Under the pieces are notes generated by a model. That model was not told the DNA's origin and did not search any database. It saw only the letters and a program-made list of their open reading frames with translations. This document shows positions 24,803-36,606 of a stretch of 64,000 nucleotides of DNA, piece by piece. The stretch spans positions 5,251,201-5,315,200 of the forward strand of contig OW028586.1 of NCBI GenBank assembly GCA_932294295.1, read 5' to 3'. The DNA is from Alitta virens. Its lineage: Eukaryota; Annelida; Polychaeta; Phyllodocida; Nereididae. The position numbers and the translations under genes are program-made. How positions within the stretch are numbered: the first letter of the stretch is position 1; each line of letters starts with the position of its first letter.

Positions 24803-27282
24803 CTTCGTGGGTGTCTGACACAGCATTTCCCGCAATTTTGCCATGGGTTGCATACTGGGACAAGAACCATTTTCGTGACGATCAACTAACAGACTTCCTA
24901 CACTCACTACAGCTCAAAAACAATCACTAACAGAAAATTTAGTTTGAATAAGTCAATAAAACACTAAGGTGACTTCAGAATCATTCTTCTGGCATGACAA
25001 AGCCTTGGAAAGTTCAAAACATCGCTCAAAAGTCAACCAGAAGTTGTCAGTAAAATGTAAGCAAGGCTCCAGGAGCTAGGGAAATGCTCTGGGCCCTGTA
25101 CACACTCATGTTAGGCTTTTTTTAGCAAACTACTCCTATCCTTCCTAACAAATCAAGCTGACATATATTGGGCAATGCTCAGCTTTGATCTCTACTGAGG
25201 TAGAAACCTTCTGGATAAAAGCTGATCAATTTAGAACACTGAAGCAGAAGCCAATTGGCAGAAAATTTTCCGGCATTATTACGAGATGAATCCGGCCATT
25301 CCCACTATCTACAATCATTGAAAAGTTTGATTTGGGTTTAATTATACATGATTTCTGAACTACAAGGATCTTAATTTTTTTGTTTGGTAGCTTTCGGCCG
25401 CCAGACAATTTGACAATGGGGCCCAGCTTTTCTGAGTTCTTGAAAAACCCTGTACGGATGTACTCATAATTAATATAAACAACCAAAAACTGGTGTAAAA
25501 GACAGGAGATGTTATGGTTGTATCATTTACCTTTAGAACCAGGTAAATGTAAACGGGATTCCATTCTGTAGCAGAAAGTTTACAAAGAAAATGGCATCTT
25601 CCAAAGCAAATAAATAAAATGTAACAAAAAGGAAGGATTCGTGAAAATAGGAAAAATGAAACTGAAATACTCTCAAGATATTAGAAATATACTCATTTAT
25701 AGAAGAATCCAACAAAAAAGCAAAAACAGGCATTGCAAACTAAACAGTGAACACAGAGAAAAGCAGGTGTAAATGTTCCTGGAAAAAATAATAAAAAAAA
25801 ATATATAAATTATGAACATTCTCTGAGGGGACAAGGCCTCACCTTGAAAAATGACTTACATGTATATTATGTAGCTTAAATTTCATTAAGTTCAATCTTT
25901 TCAAAAGCATGTTGTTTGCGCATTACCATTGTGCTATCGATTGGGACCTATTATTCTAACAGCTCTTTTTTTTTGTAATTTGAATAATTTTGTAATTTTC
26001 ACCTACGAGTAGCCATTGCATACACATCAATTGCTAAAATGATATTAGTCTGTTGTACACTGAAATTCCTTATTTATTCTAGATGCTACATATCTACCAA
26101 CTTGCTACCAAATGATACCAGACATAATAGGTTCCATTTTCACTGCCTTGTTTAACTAAGCTACTATCAAAATCAACTTTTTATTTCTTTGTAAACCATA
26201 AATCAGAAATAGGCCCCATATATGTATTTGTACATGTACACATGTAGCACTGGGAAGGACAAGCAATACAGGAAACCATTGGATCAATCAGCTCAATTTA
26301 CAACAATTTTCAAATTCATATTATTAATTCTATATGACAAATACTTGGTTGTACTATTATCTTAATCCGAGTTATTTTGTGTGTGTGTGTGGGGCGGGGG
26401 GGGGGGGGGGAACAACTGATGCTACAACAGCTTTATTTGCAGCAGTGTTCAGCTTTGCTGTTACAAGGTGTTGCCCCACACACTACAAGCAACCACGTGT
26501 AGCTGCTCATGAGGCATATTCCTAATACCAACTGCGAGTTGAACAAGTCCATTGTGTTGAGAGTTAAACTTAAAATAACTGACTCTTTAGTACACCTGAG
26601 AAATTACTATAATTTGCAACACTCAGTGACAGTGATTTTCGCTACGACATCGAAATTCGCCACTCCTACAATCCTATCACAAACACCTCATGGCAGGCCC
26701 TAACTTTACTTGTGCTAGAACATTCACTTATGAAGTTTCAAGATGTGTAATTGTGTTCGTGGGGGGTGGCGAATTTCGATGTCATGGCGAAGTTTAATGA
26801 CAATGTCGCCGATTGTAATACATTTATACCATCAAAGGCCATCATAAACAACACTACTCACCTTAACACACTCAGACCAAAGTGTCACAGGAGAAAAAAT
26901 GGAGAACTGTTCCTGCTAAATGTGCTGTCAACTTCTCATTGGTTGTCCTCCAAAAACTTCTGAGTTGATCATCACTAAACATTATGATTGGACATCCACC
27001 AAAAAAACCGAGTTGATTGACCTAGATTCAACCTACCTGAACTCTTGTCCAAAGGGGGAGCCACAATACAATGATTACTCATGGACAAAAGTCAGACAGG
27101 TCATCCATTAGCAAATAGAATGTACCATAAATTTGTGAGTTGAATTTTTACAAACAGATTTTATGAGTTGAGAATGCTTTTCCGATTGCTGTCATTGTGA
27201 GTTTCAACTCACAAGTGACTCATCAACTCTAAAGTGATTTATGGACTTCCCATTCACCTCACAAGGTAGTCTCCAGAGGAGC
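24803..27282. other. intergenic; short repeats, no supported gene
   Basis: Holds a (GT)n run followed by a long G run at about 26379-26410. Scattered 'gagttga' or 'caactc' words related to the satellite occur at 26530-27230. A minus-strand frame at 25226-25486 looks weakly protein-like but lacks splice or family support. Confidence 0.4.
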
Positions 27283-27440
27283 AGACAGACAGACAGACAG
27301 CGCGACAGACAGACAGACAGATAGATAGATAGATAGATAGATAGCTAGATAGATAGCTAGATAGATAGACAGATAGATAGATAGGTCGATAGACAGTTAG
27401 AGAGATAGATAGTATCGATAGATAGATAGACATAGATATG
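27283..27440. repeat. GACA/GATA microsatellite
   Basis: (GACA)n and (GATA)n with a few 'gctagata' variants. It resembles the tract at 4.26-4.43 kb, and both adjoin degenerate satellite words. Confidence 0.9.
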
Positions 27441-28093
27441 ACACAGTATATTGTAGCTTAATTAATCTTATGGTGGTGAAAGAAGAGAAATGGCCAATAG
27501 CCCCAACATTCGATTCACTCTCACAGGCCAGTTAACCATGTTGTATACCAGTGATAACTAGCCAATATAACTAAATAAGACATCCATGAGTTTATCAATA
27601 CCATATTCTTATTACTAGTATCAATAGTGAAAGTGTACCTTCTGCCATGGCGAATAGACTTGTCACATTTGTGTTTGTTGTTTCACGAGCTGCAGCAGTG
27701 CTACATCAGCAACAGCAGTAGCAGCAGCAGCAGGATCACTGTCAGAGCAGCAGGAAGGATCCAATAACTGGGTCAAGCTCGCCGTGGGGGTGGGGGATTA
27801 CGTACAAGATAAATGACCTCATAGTTGATTGTATATTATACTTGACATCAAATGATAACGATATCAACGATAAAATATTTATTTATCGACTTGCAAAATA
27901 CTGCAGATGGCAGCACCTGCAGTAATCAAACATATTACTCGTTCGATCCATTTTGATAAGCATGTTTTAACACGTTTTAACACGCTGTGTATAGATTGCT
28001 ATTTAGTCTGAGATTTGGCTGAATAGATTTAGCTTCATTTTCAAACTCTAGATTCTAGGTTCCTGGAGGATCCATATAATAAGCTGCCGTGCT
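27441..28093. other. intergenic, no gene seen
   Basis: Contains a short CAG-rich stretch (about 27706-27735) and otherwise AT-rich unique sequence. Confidence 0.45.
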
Positions 28094-28135
28094 GGGGGGG
28101 GGGGGGGAGACTACCTTGCCCCCCCCCCCCCCCCC
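28094..28135. repeat. G-run / C-run inverted homopolymer pair
   Basis: A run of about 14 G is followed after some 11 bases by a run of about 18 C. The two can pair as a strong GC hairpin or form quadruplex or i-motif structures. Assembly across such a site is often unreliable. Confidence 0.85.
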
Positions 28136-28879
28136 TCCCTCTCGATCATCACTTGCCCAGTTGAAAGCCATTGCTTCTTGGTGCCTTAATTGATTGTGCC
28201 TAGATAGTTCCTTGGTTTTTCATATATTTACTTCCCAGATAGTTGATATCATAGTTCCCAGTTAGTTCCTAGATTGTTCCCAGGAATGTGTGAGAACTTA
28301 TAGATTTTAATTAATTTCTGCAGTGTGTTCATACAATGATTAGTGCAAAAATCAATAATAATAATATTAATGATGAACTTTGTCAAATTAAGCAAAGAGG
28401 CATTGCGAATAAGTTTACAAAGGGTTATGAAAGAAGGTAAAAACATGATTAATTAAATATAAGTACCAATTCATTATCTACATACTGCCATATGGGTTTA
28501 AAATCAGGTTAATGTTATTAAATATCTGGGAACTGTAGATGCAGGAACTTGGTACTAAATACTTGCCTAATATAATTTTTTATGATCTTCATCTCACTCC
28601 TCTCATCCTCTTAGATTTTCAGGTAAACTGGTGGTCTCAAAATAACTTTGAATTAAGCTCTGAGACCACCAGTCATCATTATTGTCAAATAATGTGTTAA
28701 TTTGTTATAATTACAATAAAGAATCGTAATAATCAATATCATAAATATGAAGTAAATGGATTACTGCTTGTCATGTTTCTTGTTACCTTGTAAACACGAA
28801 CATGTTGTGACAATCATGTCACAACATTTGGCTAATGTGGGTGGGTGGATTAGTGGGTGGGTGGGTGGGTGGGTGGATT

Positions 28880-29054
28880 AGAGCTTTACGTCCTGTATTT
28901 TTGCACCTGATGGGCTAATTAGGACAGGTAGGGACCATGGCAATGAGACGAAGAATGAAACAGCCATCCAACTTAATTAGGCCTGACCGGGAATTGAACC
29001 TGAGACCCAGTGGTTGGAAGCCCAGGGCGCTATTACTGAGCTAGGCCCCCACCC
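28880..29054 (-). mobile_element. tRNA-derived SINE (family 1), minus orientation
   Basis: Same family as 61960-62146. On the minus strand it has a tRNA-like head with 'tagctcag' (A box-like) and 'ggttcaattccc' (B box), then the body ending 'caggacgtaaagctct'. The 3' side abuts (GGGT)n. The word 'tgttgtgacaat' occurs on both sides (28804 and 29070), possibly a flanking duplication with extra bases lost or gained. Confidence 0.75.
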
Positions 29055-29809
29055 ATACGTTTGACTGATGTTGTGACAATGTTAAAAGTGTGGACGCTAA
29101 AAAGCTTACCAGTCATATTTTAAAGTAATATTGCAAATATGATTGCCAGAACATCTTGACAACATTGATAACATGGACTCCCAAAAAATTGCAACAATAT
29201 TTGAGATAATATTCATCACAGATATCACCAAATTATTAACACATTTAAATCACCATTTTAACTAAAATGTTGTTAATATTCACAGAATATATTCTTACAC
29301 TATACAGGTGTTGACCCTAGAAAAGCCTGCAGAAATATTATAAATGTTACTATCAACAAACTTGTCAAAATAACTTCACCAGGTGAAATATATTGTAGTA
29401 ACATTTCTACAAGATTTTTTAATATAATTTTTATAAATAGTTAACCCATGTCATGTACAATATGGAAACTTTTTGCGTTTGTTGGGTAGAACTGTATAGT
29501 GTAATTCAAAATATATTTACCAGCAGTTTCTTGTGGGAAGATTTAAATGATAAGGACATTTGACAATTTTTATTGCATGTTATGCTACAATTCATACACA
29601 ACAGCGTGTCAAAGGACCATAAATATCATAATAAACTCAAGGTGTAACTCAGTAGGACTCTTAACTTCATTGTATAATTTCAGTACGATTTAACTTCCTT
29701 TTTTTTACTAATATCGTAAAACTTAAAAAGCACGAGCTACAGTCCAATATATATCATTGCTTACTGTTCTATGTATCTGACCAGCTGCCAGAGGCAAATG
29801 TAATGATGA
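29055..29809. other. intergenic, no gene seen
   Basis: AT-rich, unique-looking, with many short frames and none supported. Confidence 0.45.
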
Positions 29810-29935
29810 GATAAGGCTTGGAGTACATACTATGTTGCACATTTACCCCATGGGTGGGGTCTTTTACTTGCCTCAGCATAGACACTGAGTACAAGGCACC
29901 TCCAAGTTAACGCCTCATGTTATCGACATCCTGTT
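29810..29935 (-). mobile_element. truncated SINE (family 2), minus orientation
   Basis: Related in reverse complement to about 55085-55220: shared pieces are 'ggaggtgccttgtactcagtg', cut here at 20 as 'gaggtgccttgtactcagtg', then 'tgctgaggcaa' and 'cccacccatggg'. The tRNA-like head is missing, so the copy is 5' truncated. Confidence 0.65.
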
Positions 29936-30263
29936 AATTTTCTATTGGTAAATAACCAGGGCGATAACTTATACCTGGTGTATTGACTTAAATTTCAAGG
30001 CCATGTACGCCACAATGAATATAAGACACCAAAGTTCTTAGTAAACATGTCATTTTATTGCAGCAAAATAAAAGCATTTTGCTATTTTTCTAATATAGAA
30101 GTTTCACGACTCGCACACTTGACAAAATGTTGATATCATCGAATACTTATGATTATGCTTTTGTAACAGTTTGAGAACATGTGATACTTCTCAATTTATA
30201 AATATAACTATGTCATATGCAATTGGAATTTACAGCCCCTAGTGGTTTAATGACTTGTACAAA

Positions 30264-30406
30264 GCCAAATGTGCCACAAGCGTTTTCCATGCGTTTGGAT
30301 TAACGCATGGAAAACGCATGGTTTTTGCCTCATTATAATTATCTAAAACCCATGCGTTTTCCATGCGTTTACCTTTCTCATGGAAAACTCACGTGGCACA
30401 TTTGGC
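30264..30406. mobile_element. 143-bp palindromic MITE-like element
   Basis: Ends are perfect 14-bp inverted repeats (GCCAAATGTGCCAC and its complement). Inside, 'gcgttttccatgcgttt' occurs in both orientations several times, so two nested hairpins can form. There is no coding capacity. No target duplication is obvious. Confidence 0.7.
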
Positions 30407-30816
30407 CATATATGTGACACTGAAGAACACTGAATTTCAACACACTCTGAACAGTTCTTAGAGGAACTTTGTCTTCAGACAATTGTTGTATAGTTCAATT
30501 CAATGCCTAAGACCTAAAAATATCTTGGCTGATTTTAAACAAAATTGTGGATGGACAGCAGCTAAACAATCATTTGTCTGAAACAGACAATCATTTCTGA
30601 TAGTGTACACATCTGTTAACAACACAAAAACTGTTCTTCAGTGGTCCGAAAAATCTCATCGTCATTCGTTTTCACAGCATTTGTAGATGTTTAAGGCGTC
30701 CATCTTATTTACAGTACTAACACATAATTCATGATAAACACTCATTAACAAAATTAACATTGTATGTCTACTCATACTGTCAAATCAATCTTCTTATAGT
30801 ACATTTCGGAAAAGAC

Positions 30817-31795
30817 TCAAAACTCGCCTTCACTTATAATCGACAGAAAACTACTGACGAAGTTCAGATCTTCGTATGACAAGCCAACGTCTTCGCCTCG
30901 ACATAAGTGCACGACCCGTCCCCTCAAGATGTCGTAATCGCAGTCGCAAGATCTTTTGGTGATGTTTTCAAGGATTTTCTTCAAACGAGAGAGGTCATCA
31001 GCTGACCCAAGTGGCAGTTTATCCAGAGAATTATTAGAGACTATCATATGGAGATTTCTTAAGCTGTCTGCCAGGTTCAGGGAAGATGGAGAAGTAGCTT
31101 TGTTGGTTTTCCTCATTTTGGTGTCATCCTCGGTGACATTCTTAGTTTGGACATCAGCATGTTTTGTGTGATGTTTGTCACTGGCTTTCATTTCTTCAAT
31201 ATATTCCTCAGAATATGTGAGCAATTCTCCATCAGAGCTTCTAGATCTTGCACCACTACAGTCCACTAGTCTGGAGTCTTCTGCATTTATCTTTACACGA
31301 TTTACGTTTACACGATTTGCATCGACATGATTTGCAGTAGTTTTGCCTTTCAATTTTGGGGTATCATGTGATTTGCAGGATTCATGATCACTGACATCAT
31401 GTAGATTTTGTTGGCCAATTTTATGGAAATGTGAATCATCTACAATTGCCAACATTTGACCAAGATTTTCCACTAGGCAAGAACTGTTGGTCCACTCATT
31501 TTGCTCCATCTTCTGACTATTGTCAGACATTCCTTTGGACTTACGTTTTCCGCAGTATTTCTGCACTCGCCTGATGACAAATATGACAATTGTAGCGATT
31601 AGGATAACACCCAAAATCACAGAAATTGGTATTATAATGAGGTAATATTTTCCAGGTTGCTGTTCATTCTTGATGGAAATACAGCTGTTATTGCTGATCA
31701 AAACGAAGTGTTCCATGCACTGAATGCACCTGTTTCTGATACATCGCTCACAGCTGACTTCTGTGCAGTTATTCATGCTCAGTAATGACGTCGAC
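30817..31795 (-). CDS. terminal exon of a single-pass membrane protein, possible receptor
   Basis: The exon starts after a TTTTATATTCCAG acceptor, takes one base from a split codon, and runs about 326 codons to the stop. The first 45 residues hold six cysteines (CTEVSCERCIRNRCIQC and a later one), the end of a Cys-rich ectodomain. A clear membrane helix follows (YYLIIIPISVILGVILIATI and on to VIFVI), then a basic stop-transfer RRVQKYCGKRKSK. The cytoplasmic tail of about 250 residues is polar for 150 residues and ends in a helical segment (ADSLRNLHMIV to FVSSFLSIISEGEF). This layout resembles a TNF-receptor-like or other signalling receptor, but I cannot assign a known domain to the tail. Upstream ectodomain exons should lie beyond 31800 and were not found. 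Confidence 0.6.
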
Positions 31796-32049
31796 CTGGA
31801 ATATAAAAAAAAAAGCAAATCAACAGAAGTCCTTAACAGTGATAGGTAAAGTCTCTGCAGAAATGAGCAATATTTTGATGTAAAAATAACTTCATTCTAT
31901 TATGTATGTATTGTGCCAGTGCACTTGATAAGATGGAAACTTTGTCTATTATGCTGTTCTTGATTGTCTTATAAACAAATTATCAATATTATGCCACACT
32001 CCCCATTACGACATTAATATTTCAGATAAAGGAATTATTCGGTGGTGAG
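31796..32049. other. probable intron of the membrane-protein gene
   Basis: Sequence upstream of the acceptor at 31796-31797; no exon seen. Confidence 0.4.
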
Positions 32050-32192
32050 TGGAGTAGGACTTTATGTCCTGTATTTCTGCACCTGATGGGCTAATTAGGA
32101 CAGGCAGGGGCCATGGCAATGTGATGATGGATGAAACAGCCATCCAACTTAGGCTCGACCGAGCATCGAACCCTGGACCCAGTGGTTGGAAT
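32050..32192 (-). mobile_element. SINE (family 1), truncated, minus orientation
   Basis: Contains the body ('cctgatgggctaattaggac', 'aaacagccatccaactta') and the B-box side of the tRNA-like head, but stops at 'cagtggttggaatt', before the A box. Thus it is 5' truncated. Confidence 0.75.
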
Positions 32193-32597
32193 TCAGATAA
32201 AGGAACAGGGTATACTTACATAATACAAAAATGGACTCACTTGAATTATTACAAAAATTTACTGACAGAATATAAATGGAATGAATACCCATTATTGTTA
32301 CTAAAATTAATAAACTAATTGGATAAAAATATTGCAAATATATTACTGACCTTCCAAATGTTTTATCAAAACTCAGCAACAATAACTTCCTATTTCTCTG
32401 AGAGCTTCAAAGCCACTCAAGGCCAGGGTACCAGAGTACGGGCTAGCCAAAATGCTTTATTATTCAAAATTATTTCATCTCCAGCCATGCAGAGAGAGCC
32501 ATAGAAGAATTCAATGCACGACAGTAACATCTGATGAATGTCATTCAACCCCTGTATGTCTGTCAATGTGCAGTGAACCTCACAATTAAGATCACTT

Positions 32598-32783
32598 GTG
32601 TGTGTGTGTGATTATGGCTTTACGTCCTGTATTCTGCACCAGTTGGGCTAATTAGGACAGGCAGAGACCATGGCAATGAGACGAAGGATGAAACAGCCAT
32701 CCAACTTAGGCTCGACCGGGAATCGAACCCGGCGCCCAGCGGTTGGAAGCCCAGAGCGCTACCTCTGAGCTAGGCCCCTGCCC
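32598..32783 (-). mobile_element. tRNA-derived SINE (family 1) with 14-bp target duplication
   Basis: Full copy in minus orientation with a (TG)n tail at 32598-32610 and a tRNA-like head near 32700-32783. AATTAAGATCACTT occurs exactly on both sides (32584-32597 and 32784-32797). This is the expected mark of LINE-assisted insertion. Confidence 0.92.
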
Positions 32784-32797
32784 AATTAAGATCACTT

Positions 32798-34972
32798 AAT
32801 ATTAGGACTAATTTGCTTGTTCCATAACTAAAGTTACATAATGTGTAACATTAAAAAGCTGTAATGTTTGTGAGGTTATAATAACATCGTGACATTGGGC
32901 GAGTGTTGGGTATTAGGCAAGAACTTCTGATATAGAGTGATCAATTAGATATATTATATATTTTTGTACATGCCTTGTTATTGCTGCTTTTGTGTGAAGT
33001 ATGGCAGTTTAATAGATATTGAAACACTCCTGAACTATAATCACTATCTTTACTACTTTCAGGAGCTTTCTTGGAATCAATCCAACCTTAAACACAAAGA
33101 TTGAAAGAAATTAAGTTGTGCAGGGAAGTTTGATTGATCACATTAAGCATTTTATTAGAACCGCTACTTCAATTCCATTATTTTGACCTATTTTATAATG
33201 TAGTGCCTGTTTTATGAAAGTATTGCTTACATTCTGTTGCTATTTTGCTAAATGTACGTGTACAAAAAATGCAGATTGAAATTTTTTTAATAAATCGAAC
33301 CTCTTTGATTTTATTCAAGGGTACCCTTTGCAAATGCGCGAGATTGACATGTTGCTGAATAGTGGATTTTCATGGAAGGTTCTCTGTATTTCCACCAGGT
33401 GGCTATGACAGAATACTGTTGTTCTATTGGCTGAAAATGTTCCCGCCCTTGACTGTGATTGGCCAAAGCAAAGTGCATCCTAGCAGCAGTATTTTTAGTG
33501 CATTTTAATGTATATTTGACACTTTATCATTTAGTTGATTTTTGTTATTTTTCTGAGAAAGTTATATGGAATCAGTTATCACCTACTGTGTCTGAAAAGC
33601 AAAACGAGTGATAAGAGGGGAGGAAAGACTTAAGTCTTGCTGAATTCAGGGCTATTCAGTGAAAAGACTCTATTCATATTGTGCACAGACCTGTATATTA
33701 CATTATAGGCCAATTAGCCTTAATTGTTATTAACATTAGCATTGTTAAAAATTTTGTTAATTAAAGATCCTTCCTGATCCATCCTTCAAATCAAAAGCAG
33801 ACCATACGCTACGAATCCTATACTATAATTTTTAATTAAGCTGAAGTACTGGATATATTGTTATTAATACGTTGTAATTAATTTACTGTTTATTATTTGC
33901 ATAATTCTAACAAAGAGGTAAATGGATTCACAAATATCATCAATAATTCCTCATAGGCCATAGTTTTGGTGCACCTTCTATCAACCACTAATATGTAGTA
34001 TAGGACTATCATAATTTTTTATGACAGACCAGGTGCATTTAACAAAAATGTTTAAGCGAAAAAAGTCTTGCGAAGTTTTGAGAATATATGGGTCAATGAC
34101 TGAAGGGAGATCGAGATCTGTGATGTATATACATTTTGTAATGTTGGCATATTACATGAAAACTAAAAATCTATAGACCACGTCTTAGTTTGTAAATCAC
34201 GTTAAATGGAGAACAAATATATCAACCAAATTGTATGCCTGCTACCCTGACGACTCTCGCTAGGTGGCATGATCATTTTTGCCACGTACGCCACCTGGCG
34301 AGATTTCTTAGTGCAAAAATCACAACATTAGAAGTGGACTTTTAATGGTGCATGACAGGTGCAATTACATTGTAGGCCTGGGCTACTGCTGCTGGCATTC
34401 AGCGTCTAGTCAAACCGTCCAAAAACCAAACGTCCAAACCAGTAACGTCAGATTCGGAAGTTTTGACTAGTATTCCTGGACAAACACCAGATATCTATTC
34501 TTCTTTTTCTTAAAAGAGTTTTCTTTACTAAACCCAAGCATAGTATCGTCACCTATTATATAAGGACATCGGGGACATTTGACAACGCGCTGAATGATAC
34601 AGCTCATGAAACCTACTGGCCGCTTTCTAAGAGGTCAAAGCCTCAACCAGTCACCCAGCTGCAAGGATGCCCTCGGACTTATGATTCGGATCACTTTAAA
34701 TTGTTTTTTGATAATCCCGAGCTTGTATGACCTGTAGACCAACCTGAACAAGCAACTGCAGTTGGGTTTTCCCGATCGGAGATCACTGACATGAAATTCA
34801 CATGCTGTCAGACCAAAGCATTTTCCAATAAAAAAACCTAATTCGCACGATATTTTGAAATTTTCAGTAACTCATTTCTACGAAGTCAGCCACAGTACAT
34901 TGAATTCTAGTTGTCATTCAGTTCAGATTCCAGACACTCTTCACTGCCTTTGAAGAATAAGCAGCAACCTAT
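32798..34972. other. intergenic, no gene seen
   Basis: About 2.2 kb of AT-rich sequence with no supported exon. 'ttccaccaggtggctat' near 33389 and 'tactgtgattggcc' type CCAAT words near 33455 are isolated. Confidence 0.45.
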
Positions 34973-35079
34973 CATAGGCGGATACAGAGGGGGCCCGCAA
35001 CCCACACCCTTTTGATCGCCAAAATTGCATTGCACTAACATTGTGCCCCCTCTTTCAGAAATTCCTGGATCCGCCCCTG
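34973..35079. mobile_element. 107-bp MITE with GGCGGATCCAG-type ends
   Basis: The ends are CATAGGCGGATACAG and the complement of CAGGGGCGGATCCAG, an inverted pair with two or three mismatches. The interior is G/C-skewed ('gggggcccgcaaccc' and 'gccccctctttc'). Ends of this type are common in non-autonomous DNA elements of marine animals. The target duplication is not clear. Confidence 0.65.
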
Positions 35080-36606
35080 CATATGACATTTTTCCCTTAT
35101 CAGACATGAAATTCACATGCCATCAGGTCAAAGCATTTTCCAGTAGCCATACCACCCACAAACATTTCCAATTATTCAGCAATATGTTGTTCATGACCTT
35201 CGTTTCATTGGCAATTTCGGGCAAATACATCATAAAGCACTATTCACCAGGCTTTCTAGTCAAATAACCCGTATCCAAATTAATTCGATACACTGCAGAG
35301 CAAGGTGTCCAACGGCGTTATACTCCACCCTATCATTTAGAATAACAAATGATGTCAACCACACGCTACCGCACTGAGCAGTTGCACATTGTCCAACAGC
35401 GACATTTGGTCAGTCTTGAACGACAAATGTCAGCACAGCAAGAAAAAGAATCGGCAATGCAAGTGTCACAATCAATTTCCAACAACGCACTTTTACATTG
35501 TATGCCATTAGCGATGCTCTTTTCCAAATACAAGGAATCACTGAACAACTTTCAATAACCAATTTTAATCATTGATTAGCATTTACTTCTTGGGATGAAC
35601 ATCTCAAAATTAAACAATATATGCCATCTCCATGATTCAAATAATACAAAATCCAAAACAAAATTTATGGGAAACACACAACGATTGGTTGTGCTCAGAA
35701 ATAATACGCAATAACACATGTATACCAGTGCTCCTTGTAAAGCACACACTACCTATTATTACATATTTACAAAACCATACAATAAATATTTACATAATAC
35801 TAGTGATACGGTTTATGTGAATAGTGTGAATGTACGTATGTGTTTTCACAATGATACCCCTAGGATGTAAACTATATGCTTGGGCAAAGGTAAAATTCAA
35901 ATTTATGAAAGCGGCAACAAAGCAAGTTTAAGGTATGCAACTTCAAATGATCAAGAATAGCTTATTACTCATCTATATTACAAAGAATTTCAACTTGTTG
36001 TGCATTGATATTGTGGAATGTAAACCTAAGATGTCAAGAAAACCTTTCTACCACAACTGGTAGCATATAACAGCGGATAACCAAACAGCAAATTAGCCAA
36101 ACTCCTACAATATCTTTGCGTTTATAAATTCCACTAATCGTGTGCACAATGCAATTTACATTACAGGAATCCTACTATATTTGACAATAAAACGAGTGCA
36201 ATAATACATTATTCTTACTGTTTAAATTCATATTTCACTTCAGATCCTTCACAAGGGAATGACACAAATCAAGTTTACACAATCCTGCCTACTTTGATGT
36301 CAAGAGAACAGTCGGGTAGATCTTTTAGCATTACTTTGGTGACAAAATCACAAACCAGCATATGTATCAAGTTCATTGTCAACAACGCCAAATGGGCAGA
36401 GACAACATGAGTGGAACAATAAAACTTCATCAGGTTACATTTCTAAAATGGAAAATGTTACAGTGAACTATGAGCGTCTTATTATAACATCAGCACAAGG
36501 GAAAATTTAACATTCCAATTCTGTATGAACTCATTGTAATATTATATATAGCTGATAAAGATTGATTCCTAAATGTAAATTCTTAATCAATAAACCATCC
36601 AACAAA
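35080..36606. other. 3' flank and probable 3' UTR of the ELAV-like gene
   Basis: AT-rich sequence downstream of the stop on the minus strand. Long 3' UTRs are usual in ELAV genes. No other gene is supported here; the short frames at 35349-35558 and 35632-35820 lack family or splice support. Confidence 0.45.

Noticed and set aside
25226..25486. 86-residue minus-strand frame with some protein-like character
   Set aside because: No splice sites, family or neighbour support.
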